Below are positions 44,876 to 53,846 of a stretch of 64,000 bases of DNA, one piece after another (the first letter of the stretch is position 1; every line of letters begins with the position of its first letter). The translations under genes and the position numbers were made by a program. The stretch comes from Ventricola sp051883735. Lineage in GTDB: Bacteria > Bacillota > Clostridia > Christensenellales > Aristaeellaceae. The DNA lies in the NCBI GenBank assembly GCA_051883735.1, contig JBJEUH010000142.1, forward strand, positions 54,713-118,712, given 5' to 3'. The notes beneath the pieces were generated by a model. It saw only the letters and a list, made by a program, of their open reading frames with translations. It had not been told where the DNA came from and did not search any database.

Positions 44876-46792
44876 ATGATCGTTTTGAGCGCGCAGAATG
44901 TCGCCAAAGCCTTTGGCGTCAACGTCGTGCTGAAGGACGTCTCCTTTACCCTTCAGCAGGGCGACCGCATCGGGCTTGTGGGCGTGAATGGCTGCGGCAA
45001 ATCGACCCTGATGCGCATCATCGCCGGCCTTGATACGCCAGACAGCGGCGAGATTTCCATTGTGCGCGGCACGCGCATCGGCTATCTCGCCCAGCAGGAC
45101 ATGGTCACCAGCGGCGCAAGCGTCTGGGCGGAGCTTGAAAAGGTATACGAGCCGGTCTTTGAGATGGAGAAGCGGCTGCGCCAGCTGGAGACTGAGATGG
45201 AGCACGCGCACACCGATCCCGCAAAGTTCAGCCGCCTCTCTGCGGATTATGACAAGCTGACGCGCCGGTTTGAGGATGCGGACGGCTATGCCTGGAAGAG
45301 CATGGTCTCCGGCGTGCTCAATGGCCTGGGCTTTAAGCCCAGCCAGTACGAGCAGAACGTCGATTCCCTCTCCGGCGGCGAGAAGACGCGCCTGTGCCTG
45401 GCGCGGCTACTGCTGCAAAAGCCCGATCTGCTGCTGCTGGACGAGCCGACCAACCACCTGGACATGGAGACGCTTTCCTGGCTTGAAAACTATCTGGCCG
45501 CCTATCGCGGCAGCGTGCTGGTCATCTCGCACGACCGCTACTTTCTTGACCACGTCTGCACCGGCATGGTCGAGATCCTGATGGGCACCTCAGAGCAGTA
45601 CAACGGCAACTACACCCGCTATATCGCCCAGCGTGAGGAACGCTTTGAGACGCGCATCCGCGCTTACGAGCTCCAGCAAAAGGAGATCGAGCGCCAGCAG
45701 GCGATCATCGCGCGCTACCGGATGTTCAACCGGGAAAAGTCCATCCGCGCGGCGGAAAGCCGGGAAAAGGCGCTTGAGCGCATGGAGAAGCTGGAAAAGC
45801 CTGTGGACGAGCGCGCCATCCGCTTCCGGTTCGAGGCGCGCCGCCGCACCGGCGAGGACGTGCTGATGATCCATGAGGTCAGCAAATCCTTCGGCGAAAA
45901 GCATCTTTTCTCCAATTTTTCGCTGCATGTGCGCGCAGGCGACCGCATCGCCCTCATCGGCCCCAACGGTGTGGGCAAATCCACGCTGATCAAGCTCATC
46001 ACCGGCGAGGTTCCCTGCGATACCGGCGATATCCGCTACGGCTCCAACGTCGACGTCGGCTATTACGACCAGCACCAGAGCTCGCTTGACCCCGAAAAGA
46101 CCGTGCTCGACGAGGTCTGGGACCGTTTCCCTCGGATGGAGCAGTCCGACGTGCGAGGCGCGCTGGGCATGTTCCTGTTCACCGGGGACGACGTGTTCCA
46201 GCCGATCAGGACGCTCTCCGGCGGCGAGAAGGGCCGCGTCGCGCTGACGGCGCTGATGCTGCGCAAGGACAACCTGCTGCTGCTCGACGAGCCGACCAAC
46301 CATCTGGACATGGATTCCCGCGAGGTGCTGGAGGACGCGCTCTCCGGCTTCGGCGGCACGATCATCACCGTCTCCCACGACCGCTACTTCATCAACCGCG
46401 TCGCCGACCGCGTCATCGAGATGCAGCCGGACGGCGTGACGGAATACATGGGCAACTACGACGACTATCTGGAAAAAAAGAACCGCCCTGTCGAGCAGGA
46501 GGTTGTCGCCGGCAAGACCCGCACCGAGCTGGACAAGGAAAAACGCCGCGAAAAGATGAACAAGCAGGCTCTTCGCCAACTCAAGGCGCGCGCACAGGAG
46601 GCCGAAAAGGCCGTCGGCGACAAGGAAAAGGAGATTGCCGATCTGGAGGCTCAGCTGGCCGATCCGGACCTGTACGCCGACGCCAGGCACGCCGCCGAGG
46701 TACAAAAGGCCTATCAGCAGGCGCAAAGCGATCTTTCCAGGCTCTATGAGGAATGGGAAGCGGCTGAGGCCGCGCTGCAGGAAGAGGGATAA
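44876..46792 (+). CDS. ABC-F family ribosome-associated ATPase
   Basis: A 638-residue soluble protein with two ABC modules and no membrane part. Module 1 has GVNGCGKST and LSGGEKTRLCLARLLL with LLLLDEPTNHLD. Module 2 has GPNGVGKST and LSGGEKGRVALTALML with LLLLDEPTNHLD. The linker between modules (about 235-310) and the C-terminal charged coiled coil (about 545-635) are typical of the YdiF/Uup group, which bind the ribosomal E site and rescue stalled translation; some give antibiotic protection. Which subgroup cannot be told by eye. It leads an operon with udk and an MFS gene. Confidence 0.9.
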   Translation: MIVLSAQNVAKAFGVNVVLKDVSFTLQQGDRIGLVGVNGCGKSTLMRIIAGLDTPDSGEISIVRGTRIGYLAQQDMVTSGASVWAELEKVYEPVFEMEKRLRQLETEMEHAHTDPAKFSRLSADYDKLTRRFEDADGYAWKSMVSGVLNGLGFKPSQYEQNVDSLSGGEKTRLCLARLLLQKPDLLLLDEPTNHLDMETLSWLENYLAAYRGSVLVISHDRYFLDHVCTGMVEILMGTSEQYNGNYTRYIAQREERFETRIRAYELQQKEIERQQAIIARYRMFNREKSIRAAESREKALERMEKLEKPVDERAIRFRFEARRRTGEDVLMIHEVSKSFGEKHLFSNFSLHVRAGDRIALIGPNGVGKSTLIKLITGEVPCDTGDIRYGSNVDVGYYDQHQSSLDPEKTVLDEVWDRFPRMEQSDVRGALGMFLFTGDDVFQPIRTLSGGEKGRVALTALMLRKDNLLLLDEPTNHLDMDSREVLEDALSGFGGTIITVSHDRYFINRVADRVIEMQPDGVTEYMGNYDDYLEKKNRPVEQEVVAGKTRTELDKEKRREKMNKQALRQLKARAQEAEKAVGDKEKEIADLEAQLADPDLYADARHAAEVQKAYQQAQSDLSRLYEEWEAAEAALQEEG

Positions 46793-46820
46793 ACGACCAA
46801 AGAAAGGGAGCGACAACGCC

Positions 46821-47465
46821 ATGCTATTTATCGGTATCTGCGGCGCCAGCGGCAGCGGCAAATCCACGCTCGCAGAGGAGCTGGCCAGGATGGTCAACAA
46901 GAGCATCCTCATCATCAACCAGGACGCCTACTACTACGATCACCCGGACATGACCTTTGAAGAGCGCTGCAGGCTCAACTACGACGAGCCTTCCGTCTTC
47001 GACCACGATCTGTTGCTTCAGGACGTGCGCGCTCTGCTCAGCGGCCAGCGCGTGCTGCGCAAAAGGTACGATTATACCGCTCACCGCCGCGCCCCGCAGG
47101 CGGAGGAATACCTCGAGCCGCACGACGTCATCGTCGTGGAGGGCATTCACGCGTTTTATGACGAACGCCTGCGCGACATGATGGATCTGAAGCTCTTCGT
47201 CCGGGTGGATTCGGACATCTGCCTGCTGCGCCGCATTCAGCGCGACATCAACGAGCGCGGCCGCGCGATCGACAACATCTCTGAGCAGTACCTGACGACC
47301 GTCAAGCCGATGTTCGATCAGTACATCCGCAATTACGAGCAGTATGCGGACGTGATCGTCGCGCGCGGCGGGAAAAACGCCAAGATCACGGAAATCCTCG
47401 CCGGATATGTCAACAACGATCTGCACTTGTATCGCGGCCAGAGCCGCAGGAGGTCTTCATGCTGA
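46821..47465 (+). CDS. udk: uridine kinase-like protein
   Basis: A 214-residue P-loop kinase that phosphorylates uridine or cytidine. GICGASGSGKSTLAEEL is the Walker A region, the NQDAYYYD segment and DYTAHRR match the nucleoside site, and VVEGIHAFYDERLRDMMDLKLFV is the Walker B and lid region. The ATG at 46821 is chosen from the domain start and an AAAGGGAG site. It is 28 bases after the abc-f gene and overlaps the next gene by 7 bases. Confidence 0.88.
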   Translation: MLFIGICGASGSGKSTLAEELARMVNKSILIINQDAYYYDHPDMTFEERCRLNYDEPSVFDHDLLLQDVRALLSGQRVLRKRYDYTAHRRAPQAEEYLEPHDVIVVEGIHAFYDERLRDMMDLKLFVRVDSDICLLRRIQRDINERGRAIDNISEQYLTTVKPMFDQYIRNYEQYADVIVARGGKNAKITEILAGYVNNDLHLYRGQSRRRSSC

Positions 47466-48709
47466 AGCATTACACGAAGGAAGAAAAATCCTGGATCCTC
47501 TACGATTGGGCGAATTCCGCCTTCTCCGCCATCGTGGCGGCCATCATCCTGCCCGTGTTTTTCAAGTCGATGGCGGAAAGCCGCGGCGTGACCGCCGTCG
47601 ATGCGACGGCCTACTGGGGCTATGCCACGTCGCTGGGCACGCTGATCTGTGCGGTGCTCGCGCCGTTCCTGGGCACGCTGGGCGATTTTAAGGGCATGAA
47701 AAAGAAGCTCTTCACCGCCTTCATGCTGCTGGGCGTCGTCAGCACGTTCCTGCTGGCGCTGACCAACAGCTGGAAGGGTCTGCTTCTGTTCTACGTGCTG
47801 GGCACGCTGGGCTTCTCCGGCTCGTGCATCTATTACGACAGCTTCCTGCTGGACGTGACCGACGTCTCCCGCATGGACCGCGTGTCCTCCGTCGGCTACG
47901 GCCTGGGCTACATCGGCGGCTCCACCATCCCGCTGGTCATCTCCCTCGTGCTGATCCAGTTCGGCTCCGGCTTCGGCATCCCGACGGTGCTGGCCACGAA
48001 GCTCTCCTTCATCCTCACCGCTGTCTGGTGGCTGGTCTTCACCATCCCCATGCTGCGCCATGTGCAGCAGAAGCACGCCATCGAGCCGGACCGCGACATG
48101 TTTGCACACACGCTGCGCAACATGAAGCACACGCTGTCCATGATCGTCAAAAACAGGAGCATTCTCTTCTTCGTCATCGCCTACTTCTTCTACATCGACG
48201 GCGTGGGGACAATCATCCATATGGCGACGGTCTTCGGCTCCTCCTGCGGGCTGGACAGCATGGACCTGATGGTCGTGCTGCTCGTGGTGCAGATCGTCGC
48301 GTTCCCGTTCGCGATCCTCTATGGCCGGCTGACGGACAGGTTCGGCTCGCGCAGGATGATCCTCTTTGGCATCGCGACATACATCGTCGTGTGCATGCTG
48401 GGCTTCAACCTCAAGGAGATGAAGGACTTCCTGCTGCTGGCCGTGCTGGTGGGCACCGCACAGGGCGGCATCCAGGCGCTGTCCCGCTCCTTCTACGGCA
48501 AGCTCGTCCCGGCGGAGCACGCCAGCGAATACTTCGGCTTCTTCGATGTGTTCGGCAAGTTCTCCGCGGTCATCGGTCCTGCGCTCTTCGGCGTCGTGGC
48601 GCAGCTCACCGGCGTGACCAATTACGGCGCGCTGGCCGTCATGTTCATGTTCATCCTCGGCGGCGCGATCTTCATGTTCCTGGTGCCCAGGAATCCGGAA
48701 AACGCGTAA
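47459..48709 (+). CDS. MFS transporter, UMF1/Atg22-like
   Basis: A 416-residue transporter with twelve hydrophobic segments. The start KEEKSWILYDWANSAFSAIV is the hallmark of the UMF1 (Atg22-like) branch of the major facilitator superfamily. LGDFKGMKKKLF fits the loop between helices 2 and 3. Bacterial members are thought to be effluxers of unknown substrate. It overlaps udk at its start and ends the operon. Confidence 0.85.
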   Translation: MLKHYTKEEKSWILYDWANSAFSAIVAAIILPVFFKSMAESRGVTAVDATAYWGYATSLGTLICAVLAPFLGTLGDFKGMKKKLFTAFMLLGVVSTFLLALTNSWKGLLLFYVLGTLGFSGSCIYYDSFLLDVTDVSRMDRVSSVGYGLGYIGGSTIPLVISLVLIQFGSGFGIPTVLATKLSFILTAVWWLVFTIPMLRHVQQKHAIEPDRDMFAHTLRNMKHTLSMIVKNRSILFFVIAYFFYIDGVGTIIHMATVFGSSCGLDSMDLMVVLLVVQIVAFPFAILYGRLTDRFGSRRMILFGIATYIVVCMLGFNLKEMKDFLLLAVLVGTAQGGIQALSRSFYGKLVPAEHASEYFGFFDVFGKFSAVIGPALFGVVAQLTGVTNYGALAVMFMFILGGAIFMFLVPRNPENA

Positions 48710-48760
48710 CCGATCGGCAGCGCCCAAACCCGCTTCGCGGCGGTTTCAAGAGACACAGCA

Positions 48761-48792
48761 AAAAGGAGACCTGCGATTGCAGATCTCCTTTT
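48761..48792. terminator. bidirectional terminator MFS / galE
   Basis: AAAAGGAGA (48761-48769) pairs with TCTCCTTTT (48784-48792), with CTGC/GCAG inside and a GATT loop. Confidence 0.85.
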
Positions 48793-48803
48793 CTTCTGTC
48801 TGA

Positions 48804-49817
48804 TCAGTCCTCGTAGCCGTTCGGATTCTGGGTCTGCCAGCGCCAGGAGTCGCGGCACATGTCCTCCAGGTTCTTCTCAGCCTCCCAGCCAAGGTCCGCC
48901 TTCGCCTTCTTCGGATCGGCCCAGCACTCGGCGATGTCGCCCGGGCGGCGATCGACGATCTTGTAGGGCACCTTCACGCCGTTGACCTTCTCAAACGCGT
49001 GGACGATATCCAGCACGCTGTAGCCATGGCCGGTACCCAGGTTCACGATCTCGGTGCCGGTATGGGTCATCGCGTAGTTTGCAGCAGCAACATGTCCCTT
49101 CGCCAGATCGACGACGTGGATGTAGTCGCGCACGCCGGTGCCGTCGGGCGTCGGATAGTCGTTGCCGAACACGGACAGGAACTCGCGCTTGCCGGAAGCA
49201 ACCTGGGTGATGAACGGCATCAGGTTGTTCGGGATGCCGTTGGGCATCTCGCCGATGCGGCCACTCTCGTGCGCGCCGATCGGGTTGAAGTAACGCAGGA
49301 GCACGACGGACCAGTCCTTGTTCGCCGCGGCGATATCGGTCAGGATGCGCTCGTTCATGTACTTGGTCCAGCCGTACGGATTGGTGCAGCTGGTGGGCAT
49401 GGTCTCATCCAGCGGCATGTGGTCCGGGATGCCATACACCGTCGCGGAGGAGCTGAAGATGAAGCGCTTCACGCCGTGCTTCTTCATCGCTTCGCAGATG
49501 GTGAGCGTGCAGTCGAGGTTGTTGCGGTAGTACTCCATCGGCTTGGCCACGGATTCGCCGACAGCCTTGTACGCCGCAAAGTGGATGACCGCATCGATCT
49601 CATTCTCGCCAAAGATCTTGTCCATCGCCGCAAAGTCGCAGCAATCCGCGTTGTAGAACTTGACGGTCTTGCCGGTCAGCTCCTGCACGCGCTCAAGGGA
49701 CTTCTCGCTGCTGTTGTAGAGATTGTCGACGACAACAACGCTGTGGCCCGCATTGAGCAGCTCCACGCCGGTATGGGAACCGATAAAGCCGGCGCCGCCA
49801 GTCAGAAGGATGTTCAT
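48804..49817 (-). CDS. galE: UDP-glucose 4-epimerase
   Basis: Interconverts UDP-glucose and UDP-galactose through an NAD-bound keto sugar. 337 residues, normal length. GGAGFIGSHTGVELL is the NAD loop, SSSATVYG has the catalytic Ser/Thr and NPYGWTKYMNE the Tyr-x-x-x-Lys pair. It has a separate promoter and no gal neighbours, suggesting a role in supplying surface polysaccharide precursors. Confidence 0.94.
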   Translation of the reverse strand: MNILLTGGAGFIGSHTGVELLNAGHSVVVVDNLYNSSEKSLERVQELTGKTVKFYNADCCDFAAMDKIFGENEIDAVIHFAAYKAVGESVAKPMEYYRNNLDCTLTICEAMKKHGVKRFIFSSSATVYGIPDHMPLDETMPTSCTNPYGWTKYMNERILTDIAAANKDWSVVLLRYFNPIGAHESGRIGEMPNGIPNNLMPFITQVASGKREFLSVFGNDYPTPDGTGVRDYIHVVDLAKGHVAAANYAMTHTGTEIVNLGTGHGYSVLDIVHAFEKVNGVKVPYKIVDRRPGDIAECWADPKKAKADLGWEAEKNLEDMCRDSWRWQTQNPNGYED

Positions 49818-49868
49818 GGGATGCTTCTCCTCTCTTCTCTCGCGCGAAAGTATGTTTTCGTTTTGATC

Positions 49869-49897
49869 ATTATACCACCGGTTTTCCCCGGTGACAA
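49869..49897 (-). promoter_or_regulatory. galE promoter with an inverted repeat in the spacer
   Basis: Minus strand TTGTCA (49897-49892), 17-bp spacer, TATAAT (49874-49869). The spacer is occupied by CACCGG (49876-49881) / CCGGTG (49888-49893), a perfect 6-bp inverted repeat that also touches the -35 and would suit a dimeric repressor. Confidence 0.75.
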
Positions 49898-49901
49898 TCC
49901 G

Positions 49902-50525
49902 TTATTCCTCAATGAGCACAGCGCGGCACGGCGCGCCGTTTTCACCCGTCAGGGACAGCGGGAGCGCGCTGAGGAAGTAGTTTTCGCCCGTCGCCTTCTC
50001 AAGGAGCAGGCCCTCGAGAATCGCCACGCCGGCGCCCAGCAGCGTCCTGTGAATCTCTCCGTCGCAGATTTCCATATTCTCGACCGTCGGAGAGTCGATG
50101 CCCACCAGCTTCACATGCTGCTGCGCCAGGTACTGAGCCGCGCGCATGCTCAGCACAGCCGGGTTGAAATGGCCGTTTCTGGGCCTGTATTCGCCCTTGG
50201 GATCGGTGCGCAGCAGGATGCGCTCGCCCTCTGCGACCTGGCAGTCGATGAGCATCTTCTCCGTGATCACCTGCGCGGCAAACGTGAGCACGCGGCAGGG
50301 ACCAACGAAGCATTCCAGCGGCATGCTTTCGATCGTCGCGCCGCCGGGAATCATGTGCAGCGGCGCATCGACATGCGTGCCGCAGTGGCTGCCGATGGTC
50401 AGCTCGCTGACCTCGCACATATCGCCCTGCTTAAAGCTGGCGCTCACATGGCTGTGAAAGCGCGGGTCGCCGGGATAGACGGTCATGTCCGAGCGGATTT
50501 CCTGAGAAATGTCAATGATCTTCAT
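49902..50525 (-). CDS. cyclase-family metal hydrolase (kynurenine formamidase-like)
   Basis: A 207-residue enzyme of the cyclase/KynB superfamily. The zinc motif is in SHCGTHVDAPLHMIPGG, with a further conserved segment LVGIDSPTVEN. Members hydrolyse N-formylkynurenine, isatin or related amides or cyclic compounds; no tryptophan-degradation genes are nearby, so the substrate is open. The ATG at 50525 is two bases downstream of the preceding peptidase stop. Confidence 0.8.
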   Translation of the reverse strand: MKIIDISQEIRSDMTVYPGDPRFHSHVSASFKQGDMCEVSELTIGSHCGTHVDAPLHMIPGGATIESMPLECFVGPCRVLTFAAQVITEKMLIDCQVAEGERILLRTDPKGEYRPRNGHFNPAVLSMRAAQYLAQQHVKLVGIDSPTVENMEICDGEIHRTLLGAGVAILEGLLLEKATGENYFLSALPLSLTGENGAPCRAVLIEE

Positions 50526-50527
50526 GT

Positions 50528-51301
50528 TTATCTTTCCGCAGCCTCGTACTCGGCCACGGCCTCCTTCCATTCCTGTGTAAACTCTTCGAGACAGAGGTTG
50601 TTGTCCCGCATGTACTGCGCCACCTGCACGCCGACATAGCGCAGATGCCAAGGCTCGTAAGTAATGCCGGTGATGTCCTTCTTGTCCTTCTGGTAGCGGA
50701 TGATGAAGCCATAGTCCCAGCAGTGTTCCGCCAGCCATTTGCCCTGCGCGGTCTCTCCGAACGCCTCCGTGAACTTCTTGCCGATTCCGGCCTTGTTGAT
50801 CACGTCGATGCCCAGTCCCGTCTGGTGATCAGAAGCTCCGGGATACGCAACCACGCCGTCGTCCTTGCCGTTGTTTTTCTCGAGGCGGTTGTAGTACTGC
50901 GTCTTCTGCGTGCGGTAGCTGCGGTATCCGGAATGCGCGTACAGATAGATGCCGTCCGCCTCTGCCGCGTCAAAGAGCGCGCACAGCGCATCTGCCGCCG
51001 TCTGGCGCATCTGGATCGGATCATAGCTGACCTTCCGGCAGGCGAGATCCTTCGTCAGATCCTGCGGAACGTAGTCTTCATCCAGCAGGTTTTCCCGGTT
51101 GGCGAGCACGATGTAGTCGCTGGTCGTGAGCAGCTCATAGGAGATCGGGTACGTCCATTCCTTGGCCGCAGGGGCCTCCTCCAGCATCTGCGCCTCTTCA
51201 ATCTCGCCCAGCGCAGAAAGATCAAGCATCTCCGCCATGCAGGGCGATGCAAGCAGCAGCATGCACGCCATCAAAAGCCCTAACTTATGGATTCGATTCA
51301 T
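50528..51301 (-). CDS. VanY-type D,D-carboxypeptidase, copy 1
   Basis: A 257-residue exported peptidase of family M15B. A signal peptide covers about residues 1-23. The zinc site appears as His and Asp in SDHQTGLGIDV and Glu/His in YEPWHLRYVG; AHSGYRSYRTQ is the substrate-binding strand. Such enzymes trim the terminal D-Ala from peptidoglycan peptides. Its start overlaps the end of copy 2 by 17 bases. It is not linked to vancomycin resistance genes. Confidence 0.88.
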   Translation of the reverse strand: MNRIHKLGLLMACMLLLASPCMAEMLDLSALGEIEEAQMLEEAPAAKEWTYPISYELLTTSDYIVLANRENLLDEDYVPQDLTKDLACRKVSYDPIQMRQTAADALCALFDAAEADGIYLYAHSGYRSYRTQKTQYYNRLEKNNGKDDGVVAYPGASDHQTGLGIDVINKAGIGKKFTEAFGETAQGKWLAEHCWDYGFIIRYQKDKKDITGITYEPWHLRYVGVQVAQYMRDNNLCLEEFTQEWKEAVAEYEAAER

Positions 51302-51995
51302 CGGTCGTTTTTCCTCCTTCTTCCAGGAACTTTACGCGGTCGCCGCGCACCATCAGGATGTACTCCTCAAATGTGATGTCCAGCTCGTGAATCTCCGCCG
51401 CGGCCTCCTTGCCAACGTAACGGATGTGCCACGGCTCGTAAATATAGCCGGTGATGTCCGTCTTGCCCTTGGGATAGCGAAGGATAAAGCCGTACTCATG
51501 GCAGTGCTCCGCCAGCCATATGCCCTCCGGCGTCTCGCCAAACGCCTCCACGAGGCCGCTGCCCAGCGAGGACTGGCCCTCCACGTCCATCGCCAGGCCC
51601 GTCTGATGTTCGGAATAGCCCGGCTTGGCGACGCTGGCGTTGGCCGCCTTCTCGCTCATCGTCTCCAGCTTCCGGTCAAAGATCGCCTTCTGCGTGGAAT
51701 AGCTGCGAAAGCCGCTGGTGGCGTACAGCGTGAGGCCAGCCTCCTGCGCACCCTGAAACAGCTCTTCAAGCGCTGCGGCGGCCTCGGGCCGCATGTAGAT
51801 GTTCTCGGAGAGCGACTCCTTGGTCGGCGTCACGTTCGGCTTCACCAGCGTGACCGGCACAATCGGCGCGCGGTTATTCTTGTTGACCAGAATGAGCGTG
51901 TCCGTCGGATCCTGGTGCGGCATGACGAACGCCCAGGATTCAAACATCATCGCAGCGCCGACTGCCAGCGCCGCGATCGCCCGCATTGCAAGCAT
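51285..51995 (-). CDS. VanY-type D,D-carboxypeptidase, copy 2
   Basis: A 236-residue M15B peptidase paralogous to its neighbour. An N-terminal hydrophobic segment (about 3-23) serves as signal peptide or anchor. The zinc residues are in SEHQTGLAMDV and YEPWHIRYVG, and ATSGFRSYSTQ is the binding strand. The two copies keep all catalytic residues but differ widely in their N-terminal 80 residues, so the duplication is old. It lies 59 bases after hflX. Confidence 0.88.
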   Translation of the reverse strand: MLAMRAIAALAVGAAMMFESWAFVMPHQDPTDTLILVNKNNRAPIVPVTLVKPNVTPTKESLSENIYMRPEAAAALEELFQGAQEAGLTLYATSGFRSYSTQKAIFDRKLETMSEKAANASVAKPGYSEHQTGLAMDVEGQSSLGSGLVEAFGETPEGIWLAEHCHEYGFILRYPKGKTDITGYIYEPWHIRYVGKEAAAEIHELDITFEEYILMVRGDRVKFLEEGGKTTDESNP

Positions 51996-52054
51996 GATCT
52001 CGTATTCCTTTCCTCTGCTTCGTTCTACGATGAATCACAGCGCGTTTTTGCGCC

Positions 52055-53827
52055 TTACTCAAGCCAGGTGAGCGCATCCTCGCCCAGTCTCGCGGCCAGG
52101 CGGCCATACAGCGTGTCGTCCGCCATCGCCTCGATCACCACGCCGGTATAGGTGTATTCCTCGGACAGCACGCTGCCGCTGCCGTGGAGCATCGACGTGA
52201 GCGCGCCCTGCGCATACGGGATCTGCACGCGCAGCCTGCGCTGTACGCCGCGAATCCTGCGCTTCACTTCCTCAAGCAGCGCCTCGATGCCCTCGCCTGT
52301 CTTCGCGCTGATGAAGAACGCGCCCGGCCATTGCGGCCTTGTTTCCATCAGATCGACCTTGTTGACCACGTCGATCATCGGACGATCCTGTGCGCCGAGG
52401 GAGGAAAGCACCTCCAGCACCACGTCGTGCTGATGAAGCATTTCCTCGGACGCGCCGTCGGAGACGATGAGCAGGATATCCGCCAGCAGCGCCTCCTCCA
52501 GCGTCGAGCGGAACGCGTCGACCAGCGCATGCGGCAGCTTGCTGATGAAGCCAACCGTATCGACCAGCAGGAATTCCCCGCCATTGGGGAGCTTCACCGT
52601 GCGCACGACGGGATCGAGCGTCGCAAAGAGCTTGTCCTCCGCCAACACGTTTGCGTCGCTGAGCGCGTTGAGCAGCGTGGATTTGCCCGCGTTGGTGTAG
52701 CCAACGAGCGCGACAACCGGCACGCGGTTCTTCTCGCGCCGCGAGCGGCGCAGGCTGCGCTGCTCCTCCAGCTCCTTGATCTCGCGGCGCAGGTCGCTCA
52801 TGCGCCTGCGAATACGCCGTCTGTCCATCTCCAGGCGCGTTTCTCCAGGACCTCGGGTGCCGATGCCGCCGCCCAGGCGGGACATCGATACGCCATGTCC
52901 CATCAGCCGCGGAAGCTGATACGCCATCTGCGCCAGCTCCACCTGTAGCCGTCCCTCGCGCGACTGCGCGCGCTGGGCAAAGATGTCCAGAATCAGCGTC
53001 GTGCGGTCGAGCACCTTCACGCCGCGCAGCACGTCCTCCAGATTGCGCGTCTGCACACCGGTGAGCTCGTCGTCAAAGATGACGATGTCCGCGTCCTTCG
53101 CCTGGCAGTCAAGCGCCAGCTCCTCCGCCTTGCCGCTGCCGATGTAGGTCGCCGTGTCCGCTCGCGTCTTCCTTTGCAGCATGGAGCCCACGACGATTGC
53201 GCCTGCCGTATCCGCCAGACGCGCAAGCTCCTCCAGCGAGTGCTCGCTGTCCAGGCCCACCAGATACGCACGTTCCTTTTCCTCCTGCGTGCCGCTGACC
53301 GCGCCGAGGAGCACCTCCTGATCCGCGCGCTCAATGGCGTCCATCCAGGCGCGCTGCGGAATCTTTCTGACCGGCAAAATCTCCGTCAGGAAGACCTTGT
53401 TCACGCCGCCGACCGCCTCGCCCAGGAACGCCGCCTGCACGCCGGTCGCCCGTCCGTCCTTCGCGCCGACAGCCGCCATCGCGTCAAAGTGCATCGAGCG
53501 CAGCGAGCTGATGTCCACATCCGAGAGCTGCGGGTTTCCGCCCGGATGCGTGTGAATGCATCGGATCATGCTCAGGCGGCGCGTGTTGCGGCGCAGGTGC
53601 ATGTCCTTGAGGTCCACGCTGTTGAGGCCGCCGATGGTGATATCCAGAATCGCGCCGCTGCGCGAGACGTAGATGCTGATCTCACGGTTGATCGCGCAGG
53701 TAAACGCTGCCAGCACATCCAGCAGCTCCGCCGGTGCGAAAACCTCTCCGGTCAGGTCGAGGTCATACAGCGTTTCCATCTGCGCCAGCACGGAATCGCG
53801 GATGCCTTCTTTGTTGCCATAAATCAT
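52055..53827 (-). CDS. hflX: HflX GTPase with N-terminal JAMM-like domain
   Basis: A 590-residue protein. Residues 190-590 are a normal HflX, a GTPase that splits stalled ribosomes: the glycine-rich SRLGGGIGTRGPGETRLE, G1 GYTNAGKST, G3 DTVGF and G4 NKVDL. The first 180 residues are extra and contain HTHPGGNPQLSDVD (92-105), which matches the JAB/JAMM metal motif H-x-H-P-x6-S-x2-D with the same spacing as RadC, and a candidate Glu49. Similar long HflX proteins occur in Clostridia; the role of the added domain is unknown. It follows the cysteine desulfurase by 19 bases. Confidence 0.92.
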   Translation of the reverse strand: MIYGNKEGIRDSVLAQMETLYDLDLTGEVFAPAELLDVLAAFTCAINREISIYVSRSGAILDITIGGLNSVDLKDMHLRRNTRRLSMIRCIHTHPGGNPQLSDVDISSLRSMHFDAMAAVGAKDGRATGVQAAFLGEAVGGVNKVFLTEILPVRKIPQRAWMDAIERADQEVLLGAVSGTQEEKERAYLVGLDSEHSLEELARLADTAGAIVVGSMLQRKTRADTATYIGSGKAEELALDCQAKDADIVIFDDELTGVQTRNLEDVLRGVKVLDRTTLILDIFAQRAQSREGRLQVELAQMAYQLPRLMGHGVSMSRLGGGIGTRGPGETRLEMDRRRIRRRMSDLRREIKELEEQRSLRRSRREKNRVPVVALVGYTNAGKSTLLNALSDANVLAEDKLFATLDPVVRTVKLPNGGEFLLVDTVGFISKLPHALVDAFRSTLEEALLADILLIVSDGASEEMLHQHDVVLEVLSSLGAQDRPMIDVVNKVDLMETRPQWPGAFFISAKTGEGIEALLEEVKRRIRGVQRRLRVQIPYAQGALTSMLHGSGSVLSEEYTYTGVVIEAMADDTLYGRLAARLGEDALTWLE

Positions 53828-53846
53828 GGTCGCGCCGAGTCTCCTT

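Noticed and set aside
50528..51995. VanY pair as part of a vancomycin resistance cluster
   Set aside because: No vanH, vanA-type ligase, vanX or vanRS genes are nearby; these are ordinary M15B wall peptidases.
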